Assembly (NCBI RefSeq): GCF_000003855.2
Contig: NW_003101682.1
Location: 7,124,186 to 7,188,185 of the forward strand
Reading direction: 5' to 3'
Source of the DNA: Blastomyces gilchristii SLH14081
Taxonomy: Eukaryota; Ascomycota; Eurotiomycetes; Onygenales; Ajellomycetaceae
Length of the DNA: 64,000 nucleotides
Shown: piece by piece, positions 10,903 through 24,027 of the stretch
Numbering within the stretch: the first letter of the stretch is position 1
How the letters are laid out: each line of letters opens with the position of its first letter
Translations under genes and position numbers: made by a program
Notes under the pieces: generated by a model
Databases searched by the model: none
What the model was told of the DNA's origin: nothing
The model's input: the letters and a program-made list of their open reading frames with translations, nothing else

Positions 10903-13900
10903 ATGATCTCATGCATTCACACTGAAACTGACCTGATCTCACTCTCTGAAGAAAACACTACATTATTTTCTAAAGTGTATACATCTCTATCTCAGCAGAA
11001 ATTCAAGATTTCTGAAATCACTGTATATTTTGACATGAGCTCTTCAATCACTCTGCTATCACTGCAGCCTCTACACATCTACATCTATTATAAAGATAGA
11101 GAGATTAAGGTCAGAGATTCTTTGAGATATAAGAGAAACATCTTATCTGAATTTCACAGCTTTACTCATACTCTTGAATGAAAATTCCACCTTAATCTGA
11201 GCCAGTATAATACTTATAAGATATAAGTAATATATATCATCAACCTTCTTGAAGGCATCTCTGCAATTACTTAAGTTATTAAGAAGAGAGAGCTTGAGTG
11301 TATCAATACTATTATGACTTGAAATGAATTCAAGAACTTTCTACTGAATTAAATTGAAGATCACTGCAACTGTGACTTCATAGCAGTACAGTGATTCAAC
11401 TCATTACATTAATAAGATGATGAGAATTCTTTCAATTTCAACATAAGATTTGAAGAATATTGAGAGGAATTGACTGATGATTTGAATCAATTAAAAACAC
11501 AGCTTTATCTTGCAAAGCTGACTTACAAGATGCAGACAATAATATCACAATATCAGAGTTCATTAATTAATTATACTGAGCTTATCAACCTGGCTTTCTG
11601 AATCTATTTGAATAATCAATTCTTTAAGAAAAAGACTAACAAGATCTCTTCTAAGTAATCAATGACAGAATCTAAACAGTGCTGTGATAGCTTCAGAGTG
11701 AAGAAAGTAAAGAAGAATTTCAAGCATTCTGATTCTTCACTCACTGTGAAGAAACATTAAAAAAGATTTGATAAAGATCTCTGTTTCAACTGTGAAGTTG
11801 ATAAACACTATATCAGTGATTGTAAGAAGCTGAAGAAGAAAAGAAACTGAGAAGATATCTTCTCAAAATTAACTTCTCTTCTGACAAACATATCTATAAA
11901 AGATAAAGAAGAGAAAGAAATGAAGAATTGATAATTCTTACATCTTTAAGTTCATGTTACAATCACAATGCATATCCTGAATAAGAAGATATCAGTGAGA
12001 TGCCTACTTGACTTCAGAGTGAATATTAACTTCATATTCTATTTCTTTTCTTTGATGAAGAGTTGAAAGAAGATAGGTCTGTCAGATCATGTGAAATTTA
12101 CTGATGAAACAAAATGTCACTGTTTTGACATAATTCAAGCAAAGTGTATGATCACAGACTCAGAAGAAATCTTTAAGAAGAGCAGTCTGCTTCTTCACAC
12201 AGTTAATATCATAGATAAGGACATTATTCTAGGTCTTTCATAATTGAGAGAAAACAATCCTCTCATTGACTGAGTCACTCAGATGTGATGATATCATCTT
12301 ACTAATGAAGAGATAGTAATAGAGAAATCTGAAGAGTTTCATTAGAAGAATCTTGAGAAAAAGATAGAGTCAATATACTGCATAGCAGGTGATTGAGACT
12401 TGAAAATAAGTGAAGAAGTCATCACTCTCACTACAAGATTAGCAGCAGTATTCATCATTGAAGACAGATGTACATGATATCTCTTTACAGATTATAAGAA
12501 TATCTTTTTGAAAAGAGAAGCAGTGAAGTTTTCTGACACTAAGATATGATATAAGATTTATCTTGAAGATGATGTAACAGCACTGTACAGGCCTCTTTAT
12601 AACTTGTCTATAAAGAAATTGAATATTCTGTGTAAATATCTTGAAGAAGTGCAATCAAAGAACTGAATATACTTATCAAAGAGTTCAGCAGAGACATCTA
12701 TACTCTTTGTACTCAAGAAGAATGATAGACTACACTTATGCATAGACTACAGAGATCTCAATAAGATGACAGTTAAGAATCACTATTCATTATCATTGAT
12801 TGATAAGATGATTGATTGATTATCTGAAGTAAAGATGTTCTCAAAGATTGATATACAGAATGTCTATCATAGAATCAGAGTTAATGAAGATAACATTTGA
12901 AAAACAGCTTTTCATATCAAGTACAGTAATTTTGAATATCTTGTTTTATCTTTTGATCTTTGTAATACTTCAGTCATCTTCCAGATCTATATAAATGAGG
13001 CACTGTGAGGCCTTGTCAATGTCTTCTGTATAGTATACCTGAATGACATTCTAATCTTCTCAAAATCAGAGAAAGAACATGATACTCATGTTCAAGAAGT
13101 GTTGAGTCACTTGAGACAGTATTAACTCTATACAAACACTGAAAAATGCTCATTCTACATGCAGAAGATTGATTTCTTAGATTATGTTGTTGAAATGAAC
13201 AGCATTTCAATGAACAGAAGCTGAGTCTCTGTCATTGAAAACTGGCTGATACTGCAGATGTATCATGAGATGCAGGTGTTTCTAGAATTTGCAAATTTCT
13301 ACAGATAATTCATCTATACATATTCACAGATTACTGCCTCTCTTACAGATCTGTTAAAGAGAAGTGTGAAAGACAGAAAAATAGAACTGTTTACTCTCAC
13401 TCAAGACACTGTGCAGATATTTGCAGAATTAAAATAAGCTTTTATAGATGTCACAATACTGAATCACTTTAATCTCAACTTACTCAGTCAGTGTGAGACT
13501 GATGCATTCAGAAATGAAATCTGTGAAATCTTTTCACAGTTGACATCAGAGATCTTTCAATGTTAAAAGAATCAGAGAATAATTATCTCTGAGAAAACAG
13601 ACAATGAATTGTCTGTGAAAGAAGGCTTTTTCACAGAGTCTATAAGACATTATGAATAAAGATCAGTGATCTTCTTCTTCAAGAAATTATCACTCATACA
13701 GAGAAGGTATGATACTCATGATCAGAAAATATTAGTAATTGTCAAATTCTTTAAGATCTGATGACATTATCTTCAGAATAGTAAGTACTCAGTGTAAGTT
13801 CTCACTGATCATGCAAATCTGCATTACTTCTTGATAATAAAGAGCTTGATAGAATATCAAGTCAGATGAGCAGAGCTGCTTTCAGAGTATGATTTCTATA

Positions 13901-15750
13901 TCTGATATCATTCAGATCAGCTCAATCCCGCTGATATACTATCTAAACAGCCTGATTATAATATTATTGATACAGAGAAGAATTCTACAAAAGAATCTCT
14001 GTCATCACTGCAGAAGAAGCTAACTGCAGAGAGTTAGAGTTCTCTGAAGCTTGAGAACAGCACTGATAAGACAGCTGCATAACTCAGTATAGAAGATGAA
14101 AGAAAACTCAGATTCTCACAGAAGACTGACACTGAAGATCATAAGCTTCTCATATTATATTTTACAATCATTAAATTGATAAAGAATGAAACAGTCTACA
14201 ATCTTTTAACTCAACTACTTTTAAAATTCATTGATAAGTTACAGAAGAGAAACATCTCTACTGCAGCTTGAATTCAGAAGTTGAAGAAGAAAGAATTCAG
14301 TTTAAACTTAGAAGAGACAGACTCTGAGCAGAGTAATACTGCTAAGAAATCAAGTCACTGATAACTAGAAGAATATGAACTTCTACTGCTGAATGATTCA
14401 GTCTTCATTTCTCATAGCAGAGCAGTGTATCAGAAGTTATTAAGAATTCATCATAATAATTCTCATGCGGAACACTTCAGATTAGAGAAGACTGAGAAGC
14501 TTCTAAAATATAAATATATTTAAGACAAGCTCTGAGCAGATGTCAAAGAGTATATTAAGACTTACAATATCTATCAAAGAATAAAGATCTCATAGTATAA
14601 GTAATACAGTGAGTTGATATCACTGCCTGTTTCAAAAAGCTCATGATAGAATCTATCAATGAATTTCATAGTTAATCTGCTGAAGTTAACAAGAGTCAAA
14701 GAATATAACTCAATTTTAGTCATTGTTAACTACTTTATAAAGATAATCAGATATATCTCTACTTATAAAAAGATTAAAGTCTCTGAATTGACTGATCTAT
14801 TTTTAGATATCATTATTCATGATCACAGTGCTCTGAAATCATTGATAACAGATCAAGAATTCCTCTTCATCAGTAAATACTGATTGACTTTTTACTATTA
14901 TCTTATAATAAGATGTCTTCTCAGTACTGCATTTCATCTGCAGACAGATAATCAGACTGAATATCAGAATCAGACACTAGAATAGCATCTTCAAGTGTTC
15001 TGTTCATATTATTAGAATGATTAACTCAAACATCTTCTAATCACTGAATTTATATATAATAATGCAAAGAATGTAATCTTAAAGATATCTTCTTTCTATA
15101 CTTATTATGAATATAATTCTTTATTACTCAGTGATGTTGTATATAATATTTTAAAGAGAGAAATAGACAGTCAGAATATCAAACAGATACAGAGAACAGA
15201 GTATTTCTCAGTATTAGAAGTAAAAGTGAGATTGAAACTTTTGAATAAAATTCATGAGAAGATAGTGAAAAGCATCTATCATACTTAGAAGCAGTAGATG
15301 AAATACTATAATTAAAAACATCTTTTAATGAAGTTCTTAATAGAGAATTAAATACTACTTTCAGCAAAGAATATTAAGATAATAAGACTGTGTAAGAAGC
15401 TCAGTGAGTGATGACTAGAATCTTTCTCAGTAATAAGAGTAATGAATAAGCAGATATATAAGTTGAAATTACTCACAGAATTGAAATTAATTCATTCTGT
15501 TTTTCACATTTTCTATTTGAAGCTCTATAAGTAATACTCTGAAGTGAAGCTGTCTTAGCTGAATAATATCAAGATTAAGAGTAATACTGAATATCTTGTG
15601 AAGAAAATATTGAATAAGTGAATATATTACAGCAAGCTTCAATATCTTATGAAATAAAAAGATTATTTATTATCAGAGAATTCATGAGAACTGCTTGAGC
15701 ATTTGAAAAATACTGAGAAAGAGATTGTAAACTATGAGATGACTAGTAGA
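10903..15750 (+). pseudogene. Gypsy copy 1 gag-pol polyprotein remnant with chromodomain
   Basis: Fragments of one polyprotein are readable through many stops. A gag zinc knuckle CFNCEVDKHYISDC (C-x2-C-x4-H-x4-C) lies near 11785-11826. A protease-like LLD-x(3)-NINFI segment lies near 12000. The reverse transcriptase at about 12690-13080 includes LCIDYRDLNKMTVKNHYSL and the catalytic box YLNDILIFS, where the usual Asp is Asn. RNase H follows at about 13440-13960 (QCETDA, YHSDQLNPADILS). The integrase, about 14420-15110, includes SMNFIVNLLKLT and LLSTAFHLQTDNQTEYQNQ. A chromodomain at about 15590-15735 reads KILNK..YYSKLQYLMK.KDY..SENS, with both conserved Trp codons now stops. Not expected to be functional. 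Confidence 0.88.
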
Positions 15751-16475
15751 GACTGTCTTATTACACATCAGAGATGTTGAATAAGAAATACTGCTTAAGA
15801 CTTCTTATTTTTTCTCAAAGAGTTTTTTAGAGATAATCTCACAATAATAAGCTGATGTCTTATAAGCTCTGTAGCACTCTTCTTCTATTTTCTCTCAAAG
15901 AGTTTTTTAGAAGTTTAATGAGACTACACAAGTGTAAAATTCCTGAAGCAGTTAATAAGAAAAGAAAGAGACATTTGAAATTAATAAAAAAAATTAATAT
16001 TATTAACTCACAGACTGCTGCTATTCTAATAAGGTCACAGTCTGCTGAAAAAGTAAAAAGAGAGAATCTCAGAGTCTACTTATTAATAATTACATTCTCA
16101 TTAAACTTATTCTTTATCATTGAAGTCTTCAGTATCAGTATCTTTATCTGTTAAGAAGTTAGTACTACAGTGTCACAGAGAAGCATACTGCAGAAGAATA
16201 TGAGAGATACTGAAAGTATTAACTTATTAACTTATAAAGTATCTCAGTTATCTGCTTCAACTGAAGCAAGATTCTCTTCAATCAGTGATTGATCTCTGCA
16301 GTACTTTTAACAGCAGTACTGACTGATCTCTTCTTAAGATTAGTCATTCTGAGGTGTTTTTTTATCTCAGAGATTCATGCTTTCATCTTCTTTTACAGAC
16401 AAGCAAGAGAGATCTTTTCAGTCTTGACAGAATTTATCAACACTTGAAGCTTCAAGACTCTTACTCTATACTGCT
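15740..16475 (+). other. Gypsy copy 1 3' internal region, part 1
   Basis: Downstream of the chromodomain and upstream of the nested LINE. No conserved coding domain is seen. An 18-bp direct repeat, CTCAAAGAGTTTTTTAGA, occurs at about 15817 and 15894. With 24025-25145 this makes a 3' region of about 1.9 kb, longer than expected for a simple chromovirus. Confidence 0.6.
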
Positions 16476-16486
16476 CACTGATTCAC

Positions 16487-16925
16487 AAACCGCTCCACCA
16501 CGAACTCGCTCGATTTTTCGAATAAGAACCCGCCGATAGATCCATCGAAAAGCCCTCGATCATACGAGCATTTTGACCCCATCGCCGACCGCATACCCCG
16601 TGTGGTGGTGGAGTTATCCAGCCAAATGTGAACCAGACGTCGTTCGGAACTCCTGTGTGGGATTATCCCCCATTCTCCCCTACCACACCACAACCCCGGG
16701 CCAAATTGCCATACAAATTGTAAGGTGAAGAGACCTAGCCGTATGCACCAATCTTCTCGATTTTGGAAGATCCCTGATCTGTAGTTGTGGAGATATCTGA
16801 GGTGCGACCTCCGCGAAAACCCTGTCCATCTTTGATGTTCCAAAACACCAACGCCAAGTCCCACCCTCGTACCGCCCTTCCCAATCTGGCCCATCCCCGG
16901 CAGAAAAATACAAAAAGATACCTCA
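16487..16925 (+). promoter_or_regulatory. GC-rich, CpG-retaining 5' block of LINE copy 2
   Basis: About 440 bp rich in CpG, CpC and GpG, sharply unlike the AT-rich element downstream. It matches the minus-strand block at about 9295-9755 closely, with long identical stretches and only scattered differences. ORFs occur by chance on both strands (up to 160 codons), but none matches a protein family I recognise. As the 5' end of a LINE, an internal promoter is the likely role; this is inference. Confidence 0.6.
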
Positions 16926-18015
16926 GCGATAATATCAAGCACATAATCAACAGACAATGAGTCAACAGCACATCAACAACTATAAAATCAGTATATCTCA
17001 AGGTCTGACTGAGCCTTTGATCCCTGCACAGTGAGATATATTAAATCTAGTTTTAATACCTCAATATTCAATAGATTCTGCAAGGAATTGAGAACAGCAA
17101 TACTAGGTTTCTATTGAATTTGAGAATTAACTCTATATTGATATAATTATTGACAAAGTCTTCTATTTTGAGATATAAATAACCAGTTCCTCTACATCCT
17201 GCTGGCAATATTTACATTATTATATAGAAACAGACTTATATTCTCTATAATATCAAGACTCTGAAGAGGGAAAGTCTTGATAGAGAGTATACAGTAGTGT
17301 ATATCTTAGCAGTTTCTATCTCATTCTTCTACAGCAGTTAATGCAAAAAAAAAAAGATCTTAGAAATAGTTTTTTACTTCTCTTGAAAAAGTAAGGTGTT
17401 TTTCTCTGGGTTTTATACAATATTCTTACAAAGAATTAAAAACAGAGTTGTTTTCTGTCATAATTTCATATTCTTTTAAGTAAGAATTACTTTTTCAGTG
17501 ACTGAAGAGCTTTCATTAATACTTAATTCTTTTTTACACTCTTTATTAACTGATTTGAGTTGCACACTTGTTGTGTGAGAAGAATTGAATAATTTAGAAT
17601 AAAATTGAATAGTTTTAATCAATTTCTCTGCAAAAAATTGATTTATTTTTTGTCAGTTTTTCATTCAAAAACTGTCATATCATCTGATTTACTATCAATT
17701 GATATCATACTTTTCCTCACTGTATCCCAAGAAAGAGATTGTAAAGATTTTATTGATTTATCTTAAAAATCAATTTTAGTTTATTAGATTCTCTTCAAAA
17801 ATCTAACCTAGTTACTAAACTAGAGTGAAAAAAATCAGATGTTTTATACATAAAAGTCTGCTATTCTTCTTTTGAAATAGTCTGACCAACTTTTCAATTG
17901 AAAACAGACTTAGAAACCTCTTAATTGAAACAGTCTGACCAACTTTTCAATTCAAAAGAGTTTAATAAATATCTCAATTGAATTAGTCTGATCAACTTTT
18001 CATTGAGTAAGAACA
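16926..18015 (+). promoter_or_regulatory. LINE copy 2 5' untranslated region, AT-rich part
   Basis: No ORF is supported. It contains poly-A and AT-rich DNA collinear with copy 1. At 17877-18006 there are three tandem units of about 53 bp, each starting TAGTCTGA or CAGTCTGA followed by CAACTTTTCA; copy 1 has two. They directly precede the ORF1 ATG at 18016. Confidence 0.6.
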
Positions 18016-19635
18016 ATGAGTTCAAAAGTACACTCAGTTGATGTGAAAAAAGATGCTTTCTCAAATGCTATTCCTGAGATTGAAATTCTGAAGAGAAGAA
18101 AGAAAGAAGAAATAGAGAAATAACAAGTTCTTGAAATACAGGAACTTGAAAAAGCAAGTAAAATTCTTGAAAAGCAGTGTCTGAGTGAGATGAATGAAGA
18201 AGTTCTGTTAATTCTTCATACTCAGACTAGACAACTACAGAAAGTGATCAAGTTCAAACTTGGAATTTCAAACACAGTTCAAAAAACTTTGAAAATTTCT
18301 AATATAATCACTGACTCTTCAGTTTGCTCTTCTTTCTTTTCTACTTCTTCTTCTTCTTCTTCTTTAAATCAGAAGAAAACATATGCTCAAGCAGCTGAAT
18401 CTGCTGTCTCTAAACCTGCTGTCTCTAAATCTACTATCTCAAAACCTGCTCAAAATTCTGAGAAAACTGAGAAGAATACTGCTCATACTTCTAGTGATAG
18501 AAGAGAGGAGAAAAAAATGCAAAAAGAGAAAAATCTTCAAATCTCCAGAAATAGAAGACTTATTCTCAAAGTCTCAAATCAGAATATATTGCAGAGAAAT
18601 AAGCTAAACTCAAACCTCATTTTCAGAATTAGAAATGAAATCAATCAGCAGTTCTTTTCTCAGTTAATGACTGATATTGAAGTTCAAAAATCAGTTATAG
18701 CTTCAATTGAGTCATTCTTCTTTGAAAACTTCATCATTCTGACTACAATGCCTGAATTCAGTGCTGAATTCCTTATTCAGAATGAGAATCTCTGAAAATC
18801 AGCAGTAGAATCTTTGTTAAACACAACAATTCTATCTGAGAGAGATGAAAAGTGAGATAAATTCATTCTTTATAATATTTCAGTTGAAATTTTTGACTGT
18901 GAAGAAGAAATGCTACTTCTCAAAAATGAATTAGAAGAATACAACTCTATTCAACTGAGAAAGAAGTCTGTATGACTAAATTCAATTGAGTTCAGACAAA
19001 GTAGAAGAAATGCCTCTGTTCTAGTATATACAAAGATAATAGAACAGTCAAAGATCTCTGAAGTAAGAGTAGCAGGTTTGAAAATGAGAGTTCATGAATA
19101 CAAAGATTCAAGAATGAATCTCAAAGCTCAAACACAGTGTTCAAACTGTCAAAGATATGAATACTTTGCAATCTTCTGTTTCAGAGACTCAAAATGTGCA
19201 TTCTGTGCCAGAGATTACAAAACTAGTGAGCATAAATGTGAAACATGCTTAAAAAGAGATGAAATATGTCAACACACTCTGCTTAAATACTCTAATTGCA
19301 AAGAAAAACATGCATCTAGCTCAAAAGAATGTATGTTTGCTTCAAGAACTCAAAAGAACTGAAGAAAAGACAAAGCTCAGAGTAAATCTAGAACTGAAGA
19401 GAATAGTCAAGTCAGTAAACTTATAACTGCAAGCTCAAAAAAAAGAAACTCTCAACTATCTAAGTCTTCAAACTTCAATTCTTCAGCTAAATGTAAACAG
19501 AATTTGAATTCTCAAACTTCTGTTAAGATTAGAGAATTGAGAAATGACTCTGATGATAAACTAGATATAATGCAAGTAGTTAAGATTCCTACTTTTCAGA
19601 ACAGTTATAATCTACTATCTGATGATAGTGATTAG
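18016..19635 (+). pseudogene. LINE copy 2 ORF1: zinc-knuckle RNA-binding protein
   Basis: A 539-codon frame (MSSKVHSVDVKKDAF start) with about five premature stops that I translated: one TAA near 18120 and TGA codons near 18794, 18856, 18975 and 19361, most at likely Trp positions. It carries a Ser run near 18340-18360 and three Cys clusters near 19137-19260, the first a canonical CCHC knuckle. The frame otherwise runs to TAG at 19633 without a frameshift. Confidence 0.86.
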
Positions 19636-19658
19636 ATTCTACTCTACTCTCTTTTAAT

Positions 19659-22600
19659 ATGAATATACAACAAAAACAACAAAAAAAGTTTAAAAACTCT
19701 TTAAAAATCACATTTATTTAAAATAATGTGAATAGAAACTCAAATTGCATTTATTCTTGTCTTCAAATTGTATTTGAATAAAAAGTTGATTTTATACTGC
19801 TTCAGGAGCCGAATTTTGATGCTGAGTAAAAATATGTCATTTCTCATTCAAGCTACTACTGCTTTTTACCTCAAAAGTCTGAGATAAAGTCAAGAGTAGT
19901 GATCTATGAAAGAAAGAGATCAAGATATCAATTTAATCTAAGATTTGATATCATGTCTGACTCTGATATTCTGATAAGTGACATTATAGATAAAGAAAAT
20001 GAGTTTGATACTATACAGCTTATAAATATCTATAATGAAAAGTCATTGAAGAAATATAACAATATCTGAACAATTGATAGAGAATTTCTGAACATAACTT
20101 CATCAAGAAACTCTATAATTGCAGGAGACTTCAATACACATCATTTCTGATGAAATTCAGAATGCAAGAGAGCAGTGAGAGCTGATAATCTGATTAAATG
20201 AATCTTTGAGCATTCAATAGATTTGATTAATAAGTCTGATCAACAAACATTCTTTAGAAAAGATATGAAACAGAAGTCTATTATAGATTTAATCTTCATG
20301 TCATAAAATCTAATGAAAAGAAGACTTGTAAACTGATTTATTGATTTAAATGAGACATCAGGATCAGGTCATGAGATTATTCAATTTGATATTGAACTGA
20401 GTGAAAAACAAATGAGTGAAAATTCTCTTCTCTCTAATCAGTATAACTTTGAAAAAGCTGATTGAAAAGCAGTTGAAGAAAGTATAAAACTGTTAAAATC
20501 TGAAAGACAGAATGAGCTATATTGGAATTCTGGTCAAGATATCTCAAATGAAATGCTTGAGAATAGAGTGAAGCTTATTACATCTATTATTCTAACAAGT
20601 GTTAAAGATAATATCTCAAAGAGAAAATCTTCTGAGTATTCAAAACCTTGATGAAATGAGAATATCTCATCTAAAAGAAAAGAATTAGCTACTGCTAGAA
20701 GAGATTGAAAGAATGATGTAATATCTGATGAAGAGTTCAAAGCTATCAGAAATGAATATTTTTCAGATATTAAAAGAGCTAAAACAGACTGCTGGAATAA
20801 ATTTCTTGAAGAAGCATAAGAGAAGGAAGTTTTTAAAGCTTTTAACTATACTAAAACAAGAAGTGTAGCAAAACTTCCAGTCTTAGAATATGAGTTTCAG
20901 AATGAATTATATACAGCAAACTCTTTTGAGAAAAAATGTCAAGCTTTCATGAGAATTCTCTTTCAGAACTCACCAGATTCAGATTCAGATTCAGAGAAAG
21001 AGAATATATCACTTCTCAACTATATTAATGAAAATGACTGGAAATGATCTGATCTTACACAAGATGAATTAGAGTCAGCTATTTTCTCAAGTTCTGTTAA
21101 AACTGCTGCAGGTTCTGATTCAATTAATCACTTGATTATTCAGAATACATATTCCTACTTAAAGAATGAATATTTTGAGCTTTTTTTCAATCTCTTGAAA
21201 AATGAATATCATTCTGAATGCTGGAGAGAAGTCACTGAAGTGATTCTTACAAAACCTAATAGAAAAACTTCAATTTCTAAGTCATATAGAGTAATATCTC
21301 TATTGAACTGCCTAGGAAAGGTTTTAGAAAAGATAATAGCTACTTGACTATCTTTTATAAGCTCTATAGATAATTCTCTTTTATTCAGTGAACAAATGAG
21401 AGATAGAAAACAGTGTTCTGCAATTGACACTATTCTCTCAGTTGTTCATGATATTCAAATAGCAAAGCATGAGAGTCTGGTCTCAACTGCAGTTTTCATT
21501 GATATAAAAGAAGCATTTGATCATGTTTCAAAGTCAAAGTTAATTCAGACATTGAAAATATTAAAACTGCCACTTTCTCTAATAAAATGAGTTAACTGTT
21601 TTATATCTAAAAGAAGTATACAACTCTTCTTTGATGGAATGAAACAAGACAAGACTGAGATAAAAATAGAAGTATCACAGAGATCTTCAATCTCACTCAT
21701 TTTATTTGCAATATACACTGCATATCTATTTAAAAATAGAAATATGAGAATAGTGTGATCTCTGAGTTATATGAATGATATTGATCTAGTCTACAGCTTA
21801 AAAACTATCAAAGAGAAGTTGAAAGTAATTGAAGAAGCTGTAAAGAAAATCTTTGTTAGAGCAGATATCAATCAAATTCAATTTAATATGAATAAAACTG
21901 AGTTAATTCACTTCTTTCTGAGATTCAATGAGAAAGGACTATCTCTAACTCTTTTAAATGAAGAGATTAAACCCAGTATAAATATCAAATGATTAGAAGT
22001 ATGGTTAAACTCCAAGTTGAATTTTAAATATCACATTCAACAAAGAACTGTCAAGGCAGAAAGACTATTAAACAACATAATCAGACTATCAAATACAGAG
22101 AGAAGTCTATTCTTCCAGGCTATGAGACAGTTATATATAGCCTGTATTACATCAGTAGCTGATTATAAAGTTCAAGTTTGATGAAATAATTAAGGGAATT
22201 TCACTGAACTCTTTCAAAGTCTGTAAAACAGAGCCTTGAGAAGAATTCTGAGAGCATTCAAATCATCTTCTATTAAAGCAATGAAAATTGAAGCTTCAAT
22301 TCCTTCTTCTGCTATTAGATTTGAAAAGGCCTGTATGAACTATGCTCTGAGAGTTGTAAAGATAAGCTTAAATCATATAATCAGAGAAAGAGTCTCTTCT
22401 TCATTTCCATCAATTAACTCTGATAATGAACTGAATTGAAATAGATTTCTTGATTGAAATGAAAATAACTCTTCAAAGAAAATGTCTTCTCAACTGTACA
22501 GACTATGCTCTCTGATTAAAAATTAATTTTCTTCTTTAAATATTGAAAAAGTTGATCATGAGAAGTTATCTCTCTGAAGAGAAAAGCTTGAATCTCTTAT

Positions 22601-23621
22601 AGACTTATAAATAAGTGAACTATCAAAAGAGAAAGAATATGAACAGCATTTGAAGAGAATTTCTACAATTAATATAAAAGACTCTATTCTGATTTATTCA
22701 GATGGCTCAAAAAATGAGAACTTGAATAGATTAGGCGCAGGAATTGCTTATACTGAAGATAATATCAATTTTATCTCAGATTTCTGAAATCTAGACTCTG
22801 AATGTGAAGTCTTTGATGCTGAACTATTTGCAATAGTGAAAGCTTTCAAACTCATTGAAATAAAATCTCATAAAAGAGGAAATTATTTGAAAGAGATATG
22901 AATATTCTCTGATAGTCAAGCTGCTTTAAAAAGACTTAGAAATAGTCAGATTTATAATGATTAAATGAATCTTGAACTGATCTTAAACTCTATTTTGAAA
23001 ATTCAAAATAGAAGAATATCAAAGCTGATAATTCATCTGCACTGAGTTCCTGCTCATATGAATATTCATGATAATGAATTGGCTGATTCAGCTGTAAAAA
23101 AGGGTGCAGAATTAAGCAGATCTATTTAAAAAATTATGTCCTGATCTTTTATAAAGAGAAAAATAAAAGAATCTTGTTTAGACAAGTGAAATGAAAGCTG
23201 GCAGAAACAAAAGAAGAGTATACATTATTCAAGATTTGAAACAAAACCCAAGTGAAAATCTTGTTTAATTAAATGTAAAAAGAAAATATTCTCATCTATA
23301 ATACAGCTGAAACTAGAACATGGCTATTTCAAATCTTATATACAAAGATTTAATGATAGATTTGACTTAATAGAATGCTTATTCTGCAATACAAATGAGA
23401 ATTCTGAGCATATTGTAATGCACTGTGTATTATACAATAGTCTCAGAGTCAGATTGAAAGAGAAGTATAATCTAAATTAATTAAATATGAGATTCTTATT
23501 CTCAACTGAGACAGGAATTAAATACTTAATAGACTTTCTATCAGAAACTCAAGCAGCTATAAGAAAATGACTAAATTCAGAATTATCTGAATATGAAGAG
23601 AAGGAAATCAATCAGATATAG
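19659..23621 (+). pseudogene. LINE copy 2 ORF2: endonuclease, reverse transcriptase, RNase H
   Basis: A 1321-codon frame of exactly the same length as copy 1. The endonuclease motif GDFNTHHF followed by two TGA codons (expected WW) lies near 20125. The reverse transcriptase is at about 21230-21990, with FIDIKEAFDHV near 21500 and the catalytic box SYMNDIDLV near 21770 (Asn for the first Asp). RNase H is at about 22680-23100 (IYSDGSKNEN, DAELFAI, FSDSQAALKRL, VPAHMNIH). A C-terminal CLFCNTNENSEHIVMHC finger lies near 23370. Stops are overwhelmingly TGA where the family has Trp, plus a few TAA at Gln. Not translatable as it stands. Confidence 0.88.
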
Positions 23622-23992
23622 TCTGTTAAAACAGCTATACACTTTCTTTTAATAATTTGTTTTGTTATAGTCTCTCTTTACTTTATCTTTTTCTTTATCT
23701 TTTTCTTTCAATTTCTTTCTATCTATCTATTTAATGTGTCTATCTTTGAGACTGTGTTCTTTTTCTCTTTTCCTTTGTCATGATATTATCAAATGATTTC
23801 AAAGTATCAAAAGATGTTAAAACACTGTAATTTATAAACAGTTTTTGTATTCTGAGCTGGAATTTTCTGATTTTGCATATCTGAAATTGATGAATGTATA
23901 ATAGTTAACTTTACAGACATAGGAAAAACCCTGAGAACTAAAAGTTCTCAGGTAGATGTTATAGTCTCTGACTGCATACATCTATAATTAAA

Positions 23993-24026
<34 letters not shown>

Positions 24027-24027
24027 T

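Larger units (their letters stand above)
16476..24024 (+). mobile_element. Full-length Tad-like LINE retrotransposon, copy 2, nested in the Gypsy element
   Basis: Plus-strand copy of the LINE at 2148-9784. It is flanked by a 13-bp target duplication ACTCTATACTGCT (16463-16475 and 24025-24037) and ends in a (TAA)n tail at about 23996-24024. Order: GC-rich 5' block, AT-rich 5' region, ORF1, 23-nt spacer, ORF2, 3' UTR. It is one of two arms of a large inverted repeat with copy 1. It inserted after the Gypsy element, since it splits it. One 5' unit that is doubled in copy 1 is single here. Confidence 0.92.

Noticed and set aside
16475..16957. 160-codon minus ORF and overlapping ORFs in the LINE GC block.
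   Set aside because: They lie on both strands in the 5' end of a LINE, match no family I know, and copy 1 does not preserve the same frame in full.
2526..23621. Reading TGA as tryptophan in the LINE ORFs (alternative code).
   Set aside because: Some stops are TAA or TAG at Gln or Trp positions, tRNA evidence is lacking, and TGA ends ELP6 in the same genome. Mutation explains the pattern better.
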